NCBI GenBank assembly: GCA_030848705.1
Contig: CM061243.1
Location: forward strand, 119,870,674 to 119,934,673
Origin: Heracleum sosnowskyi
Lineage: Eukaryota > Streptophyta > Magnoliopsida > Apiales > Apiaceae
DNA: 64,000 nt
Direction of reading: 5' to 3'
The notes under the pieces were generated by a model. That model saw only the letters and a list, made by a program, of their open reading frames with translations, made no database searches and had not been told where the DNA came from. The position numbers and the translations under genes are program-made. Each line of letters starts with the position of its first letter. The first letter of the stretch is position 1. Below, piece after piece: positions 16,300 to 27,411 of the stretch.

Positions 16300-17345
16300 A
16301 ACCAGTTATACAAAATATTATAGATTTGATCCGTAAAAAAATAAGACTATTTTAATACTGTAAATTCTATTTATTTGTATTAAGTATATAATGGCTCGGA
16401 CTTCATATCGTATTAGATTACGAATTGCATCGTCTATTATACAAATTTCGCCATAAATTAATATAATCGACAATTTTTACGTCATCTTTTCATCTATATG
16501 GTTGTACTTACGATTTGTTTTTAAATAATGTGAATTTAAGAACGTTTTGGTCGAAAATATATATAACCCGATGTTTTTAATTTTTTTTGAACATTTTTAA
16601 AAACAATAAAAGAATGTTTTCATCTATATTATGTTTGTAACAAATATTTTGCAAATGTAACCATACTAGAAGAAAAGATCGCGTAAAAATAAGTAGGTAT
16701 ACAAAATATTTTAAAATTGACCCGTTACAAATAGGATTATATTAATATTATAAATTATATATATTTGCATCGAATAGATAGTGATTCAAATTTTATATAC
16801 TATTTAGTACAAATTGCATTATCCGCCAGTACTAATTTGTATGTAACTTGATACATTTAAAAATTTGTACTCGACTTTTTTTCATTTATATGAATGGATC
16901 TACGATTGTAAAAAAATACAATGTGAATTTAGGGGAGTTTGGATCGAAATAAAAAATAATCAAAATTTACTGATATGAGATTTAAATTTTGGACTCGATA
17001 TCAGTTATCGTGAATAATAACATACAAAAATAGGTATTTAAAAAATAAAAGTAAGTAGGTACAAAAAGTGTTATAAAATTGACCCGAAAACAATTTTATT
17101 ACTTTAATATTGTAAATTATATTTATTTGTATCAAGCAGATAATGACTCAAACTTTATATCCTATAAATTACAAACTATATCATCTATTATACCAATTTG
17201 TATGTAAGTTAATATATTTAAAAAAACTTATTTAATCTTTTTCAGCTATATGGTTAGATCTACGATTTAAAAAAAATTTATGTGAATTTAAGGGCGTTTG
17301 GGTCGCCAAAATATATAATCAAATTAATCGATATGAGATTTGAAA
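16300..17345. repeat. Three diverged direct repeats of about 370 bp in the Helitron
   Basis: Three copies start near 16300, 16670 and 17040. Each passes through the same landmarks in order: a 'ttgacccg' word, 'tttatttgta', a run ending 'tgactcaaactttatat', a 'catctata' word before an ATATGG stretch, 'ctacgatt', and 'tgtgaatttaagg'. Divergence is substantial, so the triplication is old. No open frame is shared. Confidence 0.75.
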
Positions 17346-18157
17346 GTTAAATATATTATTATAAGTAAACAATGATCATATATAAAATAAATTGGATTAA
17401 AATCTGTAACTGCAAACGACATTTGAAACACATTATTGAAGCATTTACTAAGTTTGTTCATGTAATTTAATATACCGATGGATACATTAGAGGAGTGCAG
17501 AATCAGTTCCCAAGTAAAAAAAGAAGCAAATAAGTGACATGTATCCTCCAGACTGCAATATGTACTCATCTCCCAAAATGTTTATCACAAACTCGGGTCC
17601 TGTGAGGGTGTGCAAAGATGCGTCGACCTTCATGCGTGTTCGATTATATTACAACAACATTGTGTGCATTTGACGATTGATATATAGAATGCAAAAAAAA
17701 AACCAATCGATCCTGAAAGTCTGAAACAGACAACAACTGATTTCCAAGGTAAAATACCTATCAACAAATTGTACATTCTCCAACACATAATACTCTTGTA
17801 AACCTTTTTATAATCACAAGGAGAACATTAGTCCACTCGTGTTTCAAATTCTACATTGTTTCAATTTGTTCTCAATATCAATAATACTCACTATGAACAA
17901 GTCTTAAAGCTTTGGCACAGTTTCGTTCGTGATTAAAAGTAATTACATTATTCATCAACAGAGTTCCTTAATCCTCATTATGCCCAAACTATACTTCTTA
18001 CTCCTTACTATGCCCAAACTATACTTCTGATATTACACACTCAAACTTAAGACTACATAATGCTCAAGTTAATAACTTGATCTCGACCATCTTCCTCGCA
18101 ATAAAATAATTGACGTCAATATGCAGGCCCGTGCCTTGCACGAGCTGTTACGCTAGT

Positions 18158-20135
18158 TTTACTAATAATTGGACCAAAATAGAAAAAAAAAAAGGACCTT
18201 TTACACAATGTGTATACAAACCATGTGATGATGATGCTTAAAGTTGAGAATCCAATGTTCATGGTACGTTATTGATAGTACATGAGTACTTGATATTATT
18301 TAATGAAAATGATAAAGGAGTGGCCAATGAAGTTAAAAAAAAGGACAATAATATTTAAAAAGTGAAGAGGGCAAAGCTAGTTAATATCGTTGATATGACA
18401 AAATGATACAAAAGTGAGACAAAGAATACTTGATATTATTTAATAAAAGTGATAAGGGGTAGCCAATGAAGTTAAAGAAAAGGACAATAATATTTAAAAA
18501 GTGAAGAGGACAAAGCTGGTAAAAAACAAACAAACCATGTATTGAAATGAATGTTGGATATTATGCTACGGAAAAAAAATTAATTTATATTAGTTTAAAA
18601 TCCCATATTGTTTTGTATGTGAAATTTTTAAGACTTAATAATAATTTTATATATATTGGATGTAATAGTTTTTGAGAAAAAGAATATTAATTTGAAGGTA
18701 TAAAATAAAACAAATGATACTACATTTTTAGCAATTTATCTTAATTAGAATAATGTTAATTAGAATATGGTAAAACCCTTATCACCTATAATCTTTATTA
18801 ATAACACAAACTTTTCTTTAATGATAATTTTTGTACAAAACTTAGTTCGAGAATGATGCACACTTTGTAATGGTATCATCTCTCTATTATAAGAATTATA
18901 TAATAAATTCTTTATATATTATAGCATTTTATTAACAAAGAGTCTTGAACACTCTTCACGAGCAAAAGTGCAAAAGTAATTTGTTTGAATAATTTGAGTA
19001 AACTGAAATTGCCTTGGAATTTACAATACTTTACATCCAACAAACAAACCATACCATGGTCATCACATGAAGGCTATCTGTCACGGCCATATGCTTGGAA
19101 GTAAGTAGTCATTTAGCAAAACAAAAAAAAAGAAGTTGAGATAAGTAATAACAACACTATACGACATAAACAATCCAACAACATATATATCAAACATAAT
19201 TGGCCACTTAAAAGTAGGGTTCAATGTTTTTGGAGTTTTCCAAGTAATACAATTTCTATGCAATTTTTGGGAAACAATTGACTCTCTTTTCAACTTTGGG
19301 ACATAAAAAAGGATGTATCCTTGCTATATAATATTAGTTTAAAATCCCAGATTGTTTTTAACATGAAATTTTTAAGACTTAATAATAATTTTATATATAT
19401 TGTCGAAGAAAAAAGAATATCAATTTGAAGTATAAAATAAATGATTATGTATCTTAATTAGAATATGTATGTTCATCATCATCTATGACCTTTATTAATA
19501 ACAACTTTATTAGTAACTCCTTTTTAAAATTTAGCTCGCACCTTTTTGGTTTCATCACTAAAATTCTCGATCTCACAATAAAAAAACATTAAGGTATGTC
19601 TATTATATTATAATCACCCACAAATTAAAATATATTATATATCTACTATGTCATTTTGTACAATTTTGAGGATTGTTTTTTCTTTTCCGTAATATTATTG
19701 TTTTTTTAGATTGAGTCATTCTTTTGCGAGAAAAAGAAATCTTTTTTGAACCATTAATGCCACTATCTAAATTATAACACCTTTTTTACTTACCTCTTCT
19801 CTGAAAATAGCAAAATCATCAAAAAATATAACTTGATTAGCAGAATTAACAGTTGATACTAAACTAACCTATTGTTTTAGATGTAAAAATATTTCAACCC
19901 TGATAACCAATAAATTAAGAAAAAGTGAGACCAAACAATTTAATTGTAAAAAGAATGAAACGAGAAGGTGTAAAAAAATAAAATGAATGAAATGAGATTA
20001 AGGTGTAAAAATGTAAAACTATTGCAAACCCCTATTGGAATGATTGCTTCCAGCTGTATTTAATAGCGGAGGGTAATTTGGGTTTAATGATCAAAAGTGA
20101 TTAAAAAATATGTCTTTCTCCACCACCACCACATT
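18158..20135. other. AT-rich intergenic DNA with local duplications
   Basis: No gene is seen. A unit of about 95 bp at 18288-18384 recurs at 18428-18524, with identical words such as ACAATAATATTTAAAAAGTG. A second direct repeat pairs 18588-18760 with 19332-19470 (shared TTTTTAAGACTTAATAATAA). These are probably pieces of dispersed elements. Confidence 0.6.
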
Positions 20136-20138
20136 GCT

Positions 20139-20146
20139 TATAAATA
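20139..20146 (+). promoter_or_regulatory. TATA box of the histidine-rich gene
   Basis: TATAAATA lies 46 bp before the ATG at 20192, preceded by a CACCACCACC-rich pyrimidine/purine leader. The spacing suits a short 5' untranslated region. Confidence 0.5.
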
Positions 20147-20191
20147 TCATCATCTTCTTGGTTGAACCTCCACAACTTCACTAACTTCACA

Positions 20192-20599
20192 ATGAATCAC
20201 GCTCCAGTTATGCATCACCATAAACATATCCACTACAACTTTCATATCAAAACTCTTAATGCCCAACATGCCATTAGAGAGGTAGATCAAGTAATTCTTC
20301 ATCACCCAAACTCAAACTTTTCAACCATACCACCCCACAATATGTATTTCTATAATTACCCTGAAGTTCCACCACAAGTCCATGCTCGTAACAATCCATA
20401 TCGAGTCACTCATCAACTAGAGTATAGTTATATTCATAACTATGCTCATTTCCATTATTATCATGAAAACGACGTTGTCGGCATTAACGCACTCCGAACA
20501 CGGCCATCAGGTGGAATACTCAACATTGTTGAAAATGGTTTTAATGATGATCCACAGAGACATTCTCATGTTTATCACCACCGTAGTCTCGGAAATTAA
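20192..20599 (+). CDS. Small histidine-rich protein, unknown function
   Basis: An uninterrupted 135-aa frame from the first ATG (MNHAPVMHHHKHIHYNFHI) to TAA. His makes up well over a tenth of the residues, with Tyr and Asn also high. The C-terminal third (VGINALRTRPSGGILNIVENG) is less biased and looks more like a conserved tail. There is no signal peptide or membrane helix by eye, and no recognised domain. A good TATA box sits 46 bp before the ATG and an AATAAA-type signal lies near 20838, about 240 bp after the stop, so the gene layout is plausible. His clusters could bind metal ions, but no function can be assigned. It may be a lineage-specific gene or, less likely, a chance open frame. 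Confidence 0.5.
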   Translation: MNHAPVMHHHKHIHYNFHIKTLNAQHAIREVDQVILHHPNSNFSTIPPHNMYFYNYPEVPPQVHARNNPYRVTHQLEYSYIHNYAHFHYYHENDVVGINALRTRPSGGILNIVENGFNDDPQRHSHVYHHRSLGN

Positions 20600-22014
20600 T
20601 GCTCCCGATTCGGTATATTAAGAGTGATGGTGAAGATGATGATGGAAACTAAGACAAAGGATGATGTCAACAATTGTTTTTAATTTTCTACTTGTTCCGG
20701 TTAACCTTTTCTGTTTACTTTTAATGTTTTATTGCAAAGTGTTTATGTATTGTCATGTGTAAAAGAAGATGAAGAAGAAAATGCATGATACTAAGAAGTC
20801 CTTTTAGGAGTTATTATTAATGTAGAGCTTGTAGCTCAATAAATGAAGTTATTTAAGTTGTACTATGTTGTTGGTAATTTAATTATAGTAGTATGTAATG
20901 TGATGATGGTGATGGGGTAATTATTGTTTGAAAGAAATCTTCTTTAGCTGTGATGATCATGATTGGATGCTACTCACTTGAATTAAAAGAACAAAAAAGG
21001 CAGATTCGTGGTGTCAAAGAATTGATCTCAGTGTAGCACCACATTGCTGTAGTAGCACCACATTGCTGTAGATAGCTTTTCTTTCCTCCAGGGTTGAGCA
21101 ATGTTATAAGTTTTTGATGAATAGAATCTCGAAGACTTCCTATTCGTAGCTTAATGCATGAAACCTTCCTGCTAGCTACTGGTTATGGATGCAGAACAGA
21201 AGTTTAACTTTATGGTTGATGGAAAGCTGAGGTTGTATAAAAGTAATTTCATTCGTATTCTATTTCAAAGTATCTTAATTCTTGACTACATGTAACTTAA
21301 TGTATCAGTTGCTGCATAACTCAAAATTCTTCTTTGTTTTTTTTAGACTGACAGGCAGACTCAAACTTCCAAAAAAGGATACTACTTTGTTTTTTTAGAC
21401 TGACAGACAGACTCAAACTTCCAAAAAAGGATACCATGTGAGTAGCTTCGTGCTTCCATGGTCAGATTCATGGGCGGACCCAACTTAGGTTGTTATTTAA
21501 TTCCATTTCTTACCCAGATACTTTTTGTTATAATATTCTTATAAAGGCTTGTGCTTTGAGTTGTGTGCCTCATCAAGCTGTCATTTTTTACTTTCTTATG
21601 CTTCAAAATGGGATCATTTCGCCAACCTTTCAATGTTGCAACAAAGTTGCATAAAGGTGTGTATAAGGGTTTATAAGATTGTTGGTAAAGAGTCAATATC
21701 GACCCACTATGTTCTTTTCTGGAACGTTATAGGCTCCATTTAATAACTTATGTGTAGATTAAAGTGCCACACTTAAGCATGCCTCGTCTATAGATGATTT
21801 AAGCGCTTTTGCATATAATATCCCCGACTTCTTCCGCTTTGTGTTAGCAAGCTTACATTACAGGATAAATATGCTATATTTGCTACAATAGAGTTGACGC
21901 CTTGAGGACATTCTTTACTGACCAAGCCTTTGCGGAACAATAAGGAGTTGTATGAACAAAATCAAGCACGGTAAAGGAACTTGCATATGACTACTCAAAT
22001 CATTTAGTATGTGG

Positions 22015-22044
22015 CTCGTACTTTGCCCGGGCTACCATGCTAGT
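22015..22044 (+). mobile_element. Possible Helitron 3' terminus
   Basis: A GC-rich word, GCTCGTACTTTGCCCGGGC, precedes CTAGT at 22040-22044, followed by T. It resembles the 3' end of the Helitron at 15898-18157 but with the hairpin degraded. The 5' end was not located. Confidence 0.35.
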
Positions 22045-22084
22045 TCTATTAATTCCTGAATGGTGCCTCGATCGAATAATCTGA

Positions 22085-22265
22085 TTAGAAGTGTTCACGG
22101 CTTACCAACCCGATTAAATCGAACCGAACCAACCCAACCTTCTTTTTGGTCGATCGATAGAAAAAAAACCCGATAATTAATTGGAATAAAAACATTTCAA
22201 ACCAATTTAAATGAGTTGGGTATGAAATTTAATTTTTTTTCGGCCAACCTGGTTTAACTTTCAAT
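22085..22265 (+). repeat. Dispersed repeat, inverted partner of 60-255
   Basis: It matches the reverse complement of 60-255, including a GTGTTCACGG/GTGTTCATGG start, TCGAACC words and a CCAACTCATTTAAATTGG-type segment. Non-coding. Confidence 0.55.
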
Positions 22266-22645
22266 TTTTTTTTATATTTAAATATATATTTATATAGTAT
22301 ATACAACTATACTATATGTAATACATCATAGTGACATTTATAGATGTATGTGTACATTTTTGTGTATAAATATGACTTAGGACATAATTAAATTATTAAA
22401 ATTACAATTAATCAAAATAAAATATTATTACTAAATCGTAAGTTATACGTGTTTACTTAGATTTTTGAAATGAGAGATATTGTATAACATTTAAATTTAT
22501 AATACATCTTCAAAAAAATTGATTTGAATTAGTGTTGGATTGTTTTCAAGAGGTTGCATCTCCCTCTCAAATTCAATCCTCCACAAACTTGAATCTCTCA
22601 CTCTCATGACTATGCACTCACCACAGACCCGTTAAGATCATATAA

Positions 22646-22956
22646 GCTCTAATACCACTGTTAGATTTTTATAACATATGTGATCATTGATAAAAGTAAA
22701 ATAGAAGTAATCAAAAAGTAACAAAACAAAAGTATTTATTTATCTTATTTTCATAAAATAAATTACATCTGCAAGCCTTTATATAGGCCGTACATAAAAC
22801 AAATTTATCTAGAAAATAGGTAACCCTAATCATCACTAAACAAAACACCCACAAATATCTCACCTAAAATCTATATCTAATTCATAAATAATAGAATTTA
22901 TTTAAAATCTAAACATAACTAACTTTTATTTTAAATTTGAATCAAAATATCTAACA
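22646..22956 (-). mobile_element. Isolated copia-type LTR with primer-binding site
   Basis: The LTR spans 22659-22956 (298 bp) with ends TGTTAG and CTAACA. Next to it at 22646-22657 lies, on the minus strand, TGGTATTAGAGC, one mismatch from the initiator-Met-tRNA primer site TGGTATCAGAGC. A TATATA motif is near 22775. The orientation is therefore minus, this being the upstream LTR. About 100 bp of possible leader follows (to about 22550), but no gag-pol and no second LTR, so the element is truncated. Confidence 0.75.
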
Positions 22957-23373
22957 CTAATAAAGTATTGGTAATTAGGTGGAAGTCATTGTTGATGATA
23001 ATGTTGAAGTAATTAGTTTGTCTTGGATCTCCAAGCCACCCTACAATAAGTGTTATATAATGTATTCCCATATTTGGGAATGAAGATGATCAGGTGTTTG
23101 TTTCTTTTGCGCAATTTAATCTGTCAATTTGTGCACTTATCTTCTAGTGCAATTAAAAGCTGTTGGATTTGCAGCACTTTGTTCCTTAACTTCTCAGTCA
23201 AATAATTTATTTTTATGCACTGCAGTTTGTTATATTTACAACATTACTAAATCCTAAATGATTTTTAAAAAAACAAATTCTTACAAGTACCTCTTTCGAG
23301 TATATTAAAACCCGAAAAAGTGGTTTGGCTCCTCGTATAAAATGGGACGGCATGAGTATTAATGTATTACTAA
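22957..23373. other. Intergenic DNA left of the Tat element
   Basis: No gene or repeat recognised. It ends in ACTAA (23369-23373), the left copy of the target duplication of the large gypsy element. Confidence 0.5.
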
Positions 23374-24202
23374 TGTTGTGAGAGAAATTTGGTACAACAC
23401 TTCGAGTAAAAACCGCTGAAATAACTAATCTCGTCCTTGGTTTTCGGACAATAGCAGCTGGTGCGCACGTGAGCAACTTCGACTTCCACTGCTAGGACAG
23501 GTGGAATAATGTGGTGTTTTTGGACTGAATTGACAAGGCTGTCGGATAATTGTGGCTGAGTAGTCCTCTACTTCGTCGGACAGATTAACCGGAAAACTCA
23601 CTAAGGTTACACGTGCCTTTTGTGTATAGTGAATGAAAGTTCGAACCCCCTTGCCAACGCCTACATATCCTATTTATAGGAATCAAGCCCTAATGTAGTT
23701 CTATGATAATCCATTTCTGTTACTTGTGTAATCAGCCACCTCCTGATAAGCCATTGAAGAGGTTTGAGCTAATCCAACCACTGCCAAGTGAGCCTTAAGT
23801 GCCCTAGTTCGAGTAGGACACTAGAAATCCTTAATATCATAAACCCTTAATAATTATCTTCATATTTATATACATATATCATGTATATTTAATGATTATC
23901 ACGTTTATAATGATATAATCCAGCCAAGAGTCCTCTATTTAGAGACATTCCTGAATCCCTAGGGGACTAGTAGTAGAATCCTTGTAAAACTCTGCCTTTG
24001 TCAGGTAGAGCTAGAGCTAAAGACGTACCTCCATCTCCGACGGAGGTGGAGCTATTTACGTACCTCCATATCAGGCGGAGGTGGAGCAGCTTACGTACCT
24101 CCACCTTGTCACAATTAATCCACAAACAGGCCCAAACCATTCATACCAAGCCCACAACATATGTGGGCCACGAAATAAACCCAAAGCATATTTTGGAGCA
24201 CA
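23374..24202 (-). repeat. Downstream (3') LTR of the Tat element, 829 bp
   Basis: It runs TGTTGTGAG to GGAGCACA. A TATAAATA-type box occurs on the minus strand near 23668-23675, a plausible promoter for minus-strand transcription. A purine-rich tract on the minus strand just outside the LTR (AGGGGGTAGTTTT, from 24203-24215) fits a polypurine primer. Near 24150 it contains a GCCCACAACATATGTGGGC-type palindrome that the other LTR lacks. Confidence 0.85.
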
Positions 24203-24627
24203 AAAACTACCCCCTGGTTCCTTGTAGTCATAAAATGCAAAAGGAACCATTTTCCAATAGCTAAACATAGCTTCCCACAAACCAGTAGCTAAAGAGCCTT
24301 AGCTACACAATTTTATCCTTCCACATGGAAAATATATCCACCTCTGAAAGGCGTATCTCCTAGGTGCGCCAGGCCAAACACCTAGAGCTTCCAAAAGATC
24401 CAATTCGTATTCAATCAGAAATAGAATTCCTCTTTAAATAATAACTCTAAATAAAATCCATTCTTTTCTTTTAAAATTGGAACAAGACTGTTCCACTCCT
24501 CCTTGGGGCGTGAAGCATGAAGCTGTACACGCCTCATCATTTCACACCATTTTTTTTTATTTTCTATTTTCTGCCGCAGCCAATCACACGATGCCACGTG
24601 TCACGGCTGTTCCCTTTCTTTGCTCCT

Positions 24628-24638
24628 TGTATATATAC
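24628..24638 (+). promoter_or_regulatory. TATA box for the antisense gene of the Tat element
   Basis: TGTATATATAC lies in unique internal DNA, outside the LTR. It precedes a pyrimidine-rich leader and a well-formed intron whose donor CACG|GTATGA (24785/24786) and acceptor TTTCGCAG (ending 25461) place the ATG of the antisense gene directly at the start of the second exon. This indicates an independent plus-strand transcription unit. Confidence 0.5.
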
Positions 24639-25887
24639 ACAGACATACACCCCTTCTATCCCTTTAACTCACCAAAAAACTAGTCTATACCTTTTCTCTC
24701 CCCCTTCGATTACCAAGTTCAGGCAATTCCAGCTTTCAGTGAGCACCTCATACTCCGACCACCGTCGAACACTCCAGCAATCACGGTATGATTTACGTCT
24801 CTTGCTCTCCTTTTAACCCCTAATTCCGATTGCATGCAACAAGATGTAGACGCACACTCATTATATGCCTTTATGCACAAACACAGTCCACGGATGCATG
24901 CCTGTTGTAATTTAAATATTCTCTATGCTGTATAAATCCATGTCTGATGCCGTAGGTTCGACTTTTGATCCTTAATTGCTCGTCAATTTTTACTCATAAA
25001 AATCGATTTTCAAACCCTTACAAACCATGTCTTTTCGCACTTTCGCACCACTGATATGAACTTATTTGTGTAATTTTATGCCTTGATATAAATTGATTGT
25101 CGTCTCAAATCCTCATATTAACCTTTCGATAAGTGGAGTTTCTAACAAACTCACCCCTGTTAATTATCGATAATGCTTTAAAATTTATACCTCCGTCGAA
25201 GGGAGCACCCCCTTTGATCGTACCTGACCATAGGTTTAAATCCATGCACACCTCCTTGCATATTATTTTTTATCAGGCATAAACCATTTATGCCCACCAT
25301 ATGTTTGTGAGCATGCCTCATAATGATTATCCATTAGATACATCCTCATACCACTCGCCTTGACATAGACAGTCTCAAAACCTTTTCTTTGTCATTTTGA
25401 ACATTCCATTTTTGAGAAGAGATAGTAGGCAACAAACTCACACCTGCTTTGCATTTCGCAGATGTCAGGTGCTTCTATTGCAGCTAGCTCTAATCATCCC
25501 GACTCCAATGAGGTTCATCAGCCTCTGGTTTCGTCAAATTCACACTCATCACCAATTACGAGCCTCACAACTCCACATGTTGACCCCCCAGCCACCGTCA
25601 GTGCTAGAACCAGGTCCAAGGTTAAGGTTACTGATCCTAAGCGTGCCAGTATTGCCTTAAAAACCACTATTTTCACCCATAAAATTAAAAATACCAGACC
25701 TGTAACCCTCAATATGTCATCCTCAGAAGACCAAATGGGCTGTGAGTCTTTCAAGCCCATTGAAATCCAAAACCATTAAAATGAAGATTCTACCAACTCG
25801 GAAGGTACCCAAAAACATGTACCTCCCGAGACCTTTCCTGTGAAAACCTAGATTTCATAATGACCTCTGCAAAAATTGACAGCCTGA

Positions 25888-27411
25888 CACTACGCCATAA
25901 GTGGGCTACAGCAACGCCTGAAAAAGTGTGGTTATAGCCCAAAAAACTGTTGGTAAAAGGAAAAAAATAGGCTATGGTCACACTTTGACCAAATTTGAGG
26001 GTGTTAGAAAAATGGCCGCTACCATAGGGGTCTATGCCAACACTTTTGTAGTTTTTGGTAACACGGGAGAAATGTGTAGGCGTAGACCCCTACGCCAACA
26101 CTTTTTATTTCTGTGGCTACATATTATTAGTTGTTGCTATAGATCTATGCCAACACAGTTATCTTTGTAGTAACACTACTAATAGTATTGCTATAGACCT
26201 ATGCCAACACAGTTGCAGTACTATGCCTACACTTTTTCTTGAACAGTTTTAGATTTTGTGCCAACACTTTGCTATACTTTTGCCAACACATAAAGACTAA
26301 ATACTTTGAAGTTAATGGTTACACTTTGCATACTTTTTACCAACACTTTAAATACAGATTAGCAACATGTGACATTGAAATATAGAACTTCCCATTCAAA
26401 ATATTACCAAACAATCCAATACCTAAATAGGTTGTCCAAAAGCCATTTCAATACATAAAAAACCATCCAAAATAACAACAAATCCACAAACCATTCCAAT
26501 CATCCATCTACTACATAAACCATACCAACATTGAAAAGTTAAGTACATATAACTACTGTTTTTACTTAGCATAGCATAAAATGATCTGATCAGTCAGTAT
26601 TGACATCATTGTCATCTTCATAAGACACTTCGGCAGATTTTTCAGAGTTCGCAGATTTTTCAGAGTTCGCAGATTTTTCAGAGTTCGCAGATTTCTCAGA
26701 GTCCTCAGAAGTGTCTAACTTTAATTCTGGATTCTTTTCAGCCAACATTTTCATCATTTCTCGCATTTTTTGGTCAAGTTTATGATCCATCTCTTGCTGA
26801 AGTTGAGCTCTGATCTTAGCAGTTAGCTCCGACACCAACTGATCTGGAACTGGAATGGAGGATGTACCTGAAGATGTTGAAGACGTTGACTTTGGTTCCT
26901 TTTTCCGAATAAGCCTCCCAATTAGGTAAGATGGGTTGTGTTCCTTGTCACCACGAACCAATTTATTAGCAGCTTCCACACCTTCGGTTTCCAGAGTTTT
27001 CTTAACATCAACCTGTAAAAGAACAGAGCATTTGTTTAAAACGCAAATACAATCAACAATAGATAAATTAGTAGAGGAAAATGTCAATTGAATTATTTGA
27101 ACTTACAATTTTATCATTAACCATTTTGAGCACCTGTTCAGGCAACTTGTACTCACGCTTCTCGTCTCGTTTGCGAGTCGCTAGGTAGATATCAGCATCT
27201 GATATTTTAATCGGATCTTCCTCACCGTTACCCTCACCCTCGCCATCATCATTGACAGGCATTTTCCCAAGTTTCTCCTGTTTTTTTTTTCCAGTTTGGC
27301 CAGTTTTTCAAGTCGCTGAAGTAAATTTACATATTAAAAATATGAGCTATCCTGCTAATACATTGGGGAATACTGAAAAAAGCGTTATTATTGCCCACTT
27401 ATGGCGTAGTG
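25888..27411. mobile_element. Nested CACTA element, 1524 bp
   Basis: The ends are perfect inverted repeats of 19 bp, CACTACGCCATAAGTGGGC at 25888 and its complement ending at 27411. The 3-bp target duplication TGA lies at 25885-25887 and 27412-27414. Subterminal repeats of the GCCAACACTTT type fill 25930-26350. It carries one small gene on the minus strand. The length and missing transposase mean it depends on a helper element. Confidence 0.95.
26590..27262 (-). CDS. TnpA-like small gene of the CACTA element
   Basis: Two exons: 27262-27107 (52 codons) and 27012-26590 (141 codons) with donor ATT|GTAAGT and acceptor TTTTACAG; 192 aa. The N-terminal half is acidic, then DADIYLATRKRDEKREYKLP and PSYLIGRLIRKK, resembling the C-terminal part of En/Spm (Ptta) plant transposon proteins. 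A coiled-coil-like segment (LTAKIRAQLQQEMDHKLDQK) may allow multimerisation. The C terminus has a sixfold-residue repeat (NSEKSA, four units) encoded by an 18-bp tandem repeat at about 26634-26706. There is no DDE catalytic domain, so it cannot be the transposase. It could bind subterminal repeats as TnpA does; that is inference. Confidence 0.65.

Larger units (their letters stand above)
15898..18157 (+). mobile_element. Non-autonomous Helitron, 2.26 kb
   Basis: The 5' end is TCTATTACTTCTATTAC preceded by A. The 3' end is CTAGT at 18153-18157 followed by T, giving the A-T insertion typical of Helitrons. Eleven bases before CTAGT is a GC-rich hairpin, GCCCGTGC-CTT-GCACGAGC, in otherwise AT-rich DNA. 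No target duplication is expected or seen. It encodes no recognisable Rep/helicase and contains three diverged internal repeats plus a tRNA-like segment. Confidence 0.75.
20600..22645. other. Intergenic DNA with short tandem duplications
   Basis: No convincing gene. A perfect 19-bp tandem repeat lies at 21033-21070. A duplication of about 52 bp pairs 21333-21384 with 21386-21434 (both contain AGACTGACAG and CTCAAACTTCC). A Helitron-like 3' end and a dispersed repeat follow at 22015-22265. Confidence 0.6.

Noticed and set aside
23374..24649. Longer LTR ending after the CAGACATACA at 24649
   Set aside because: The other LTR and the ACTAA target duplication place the boundary at GGAGCACA, 24202.
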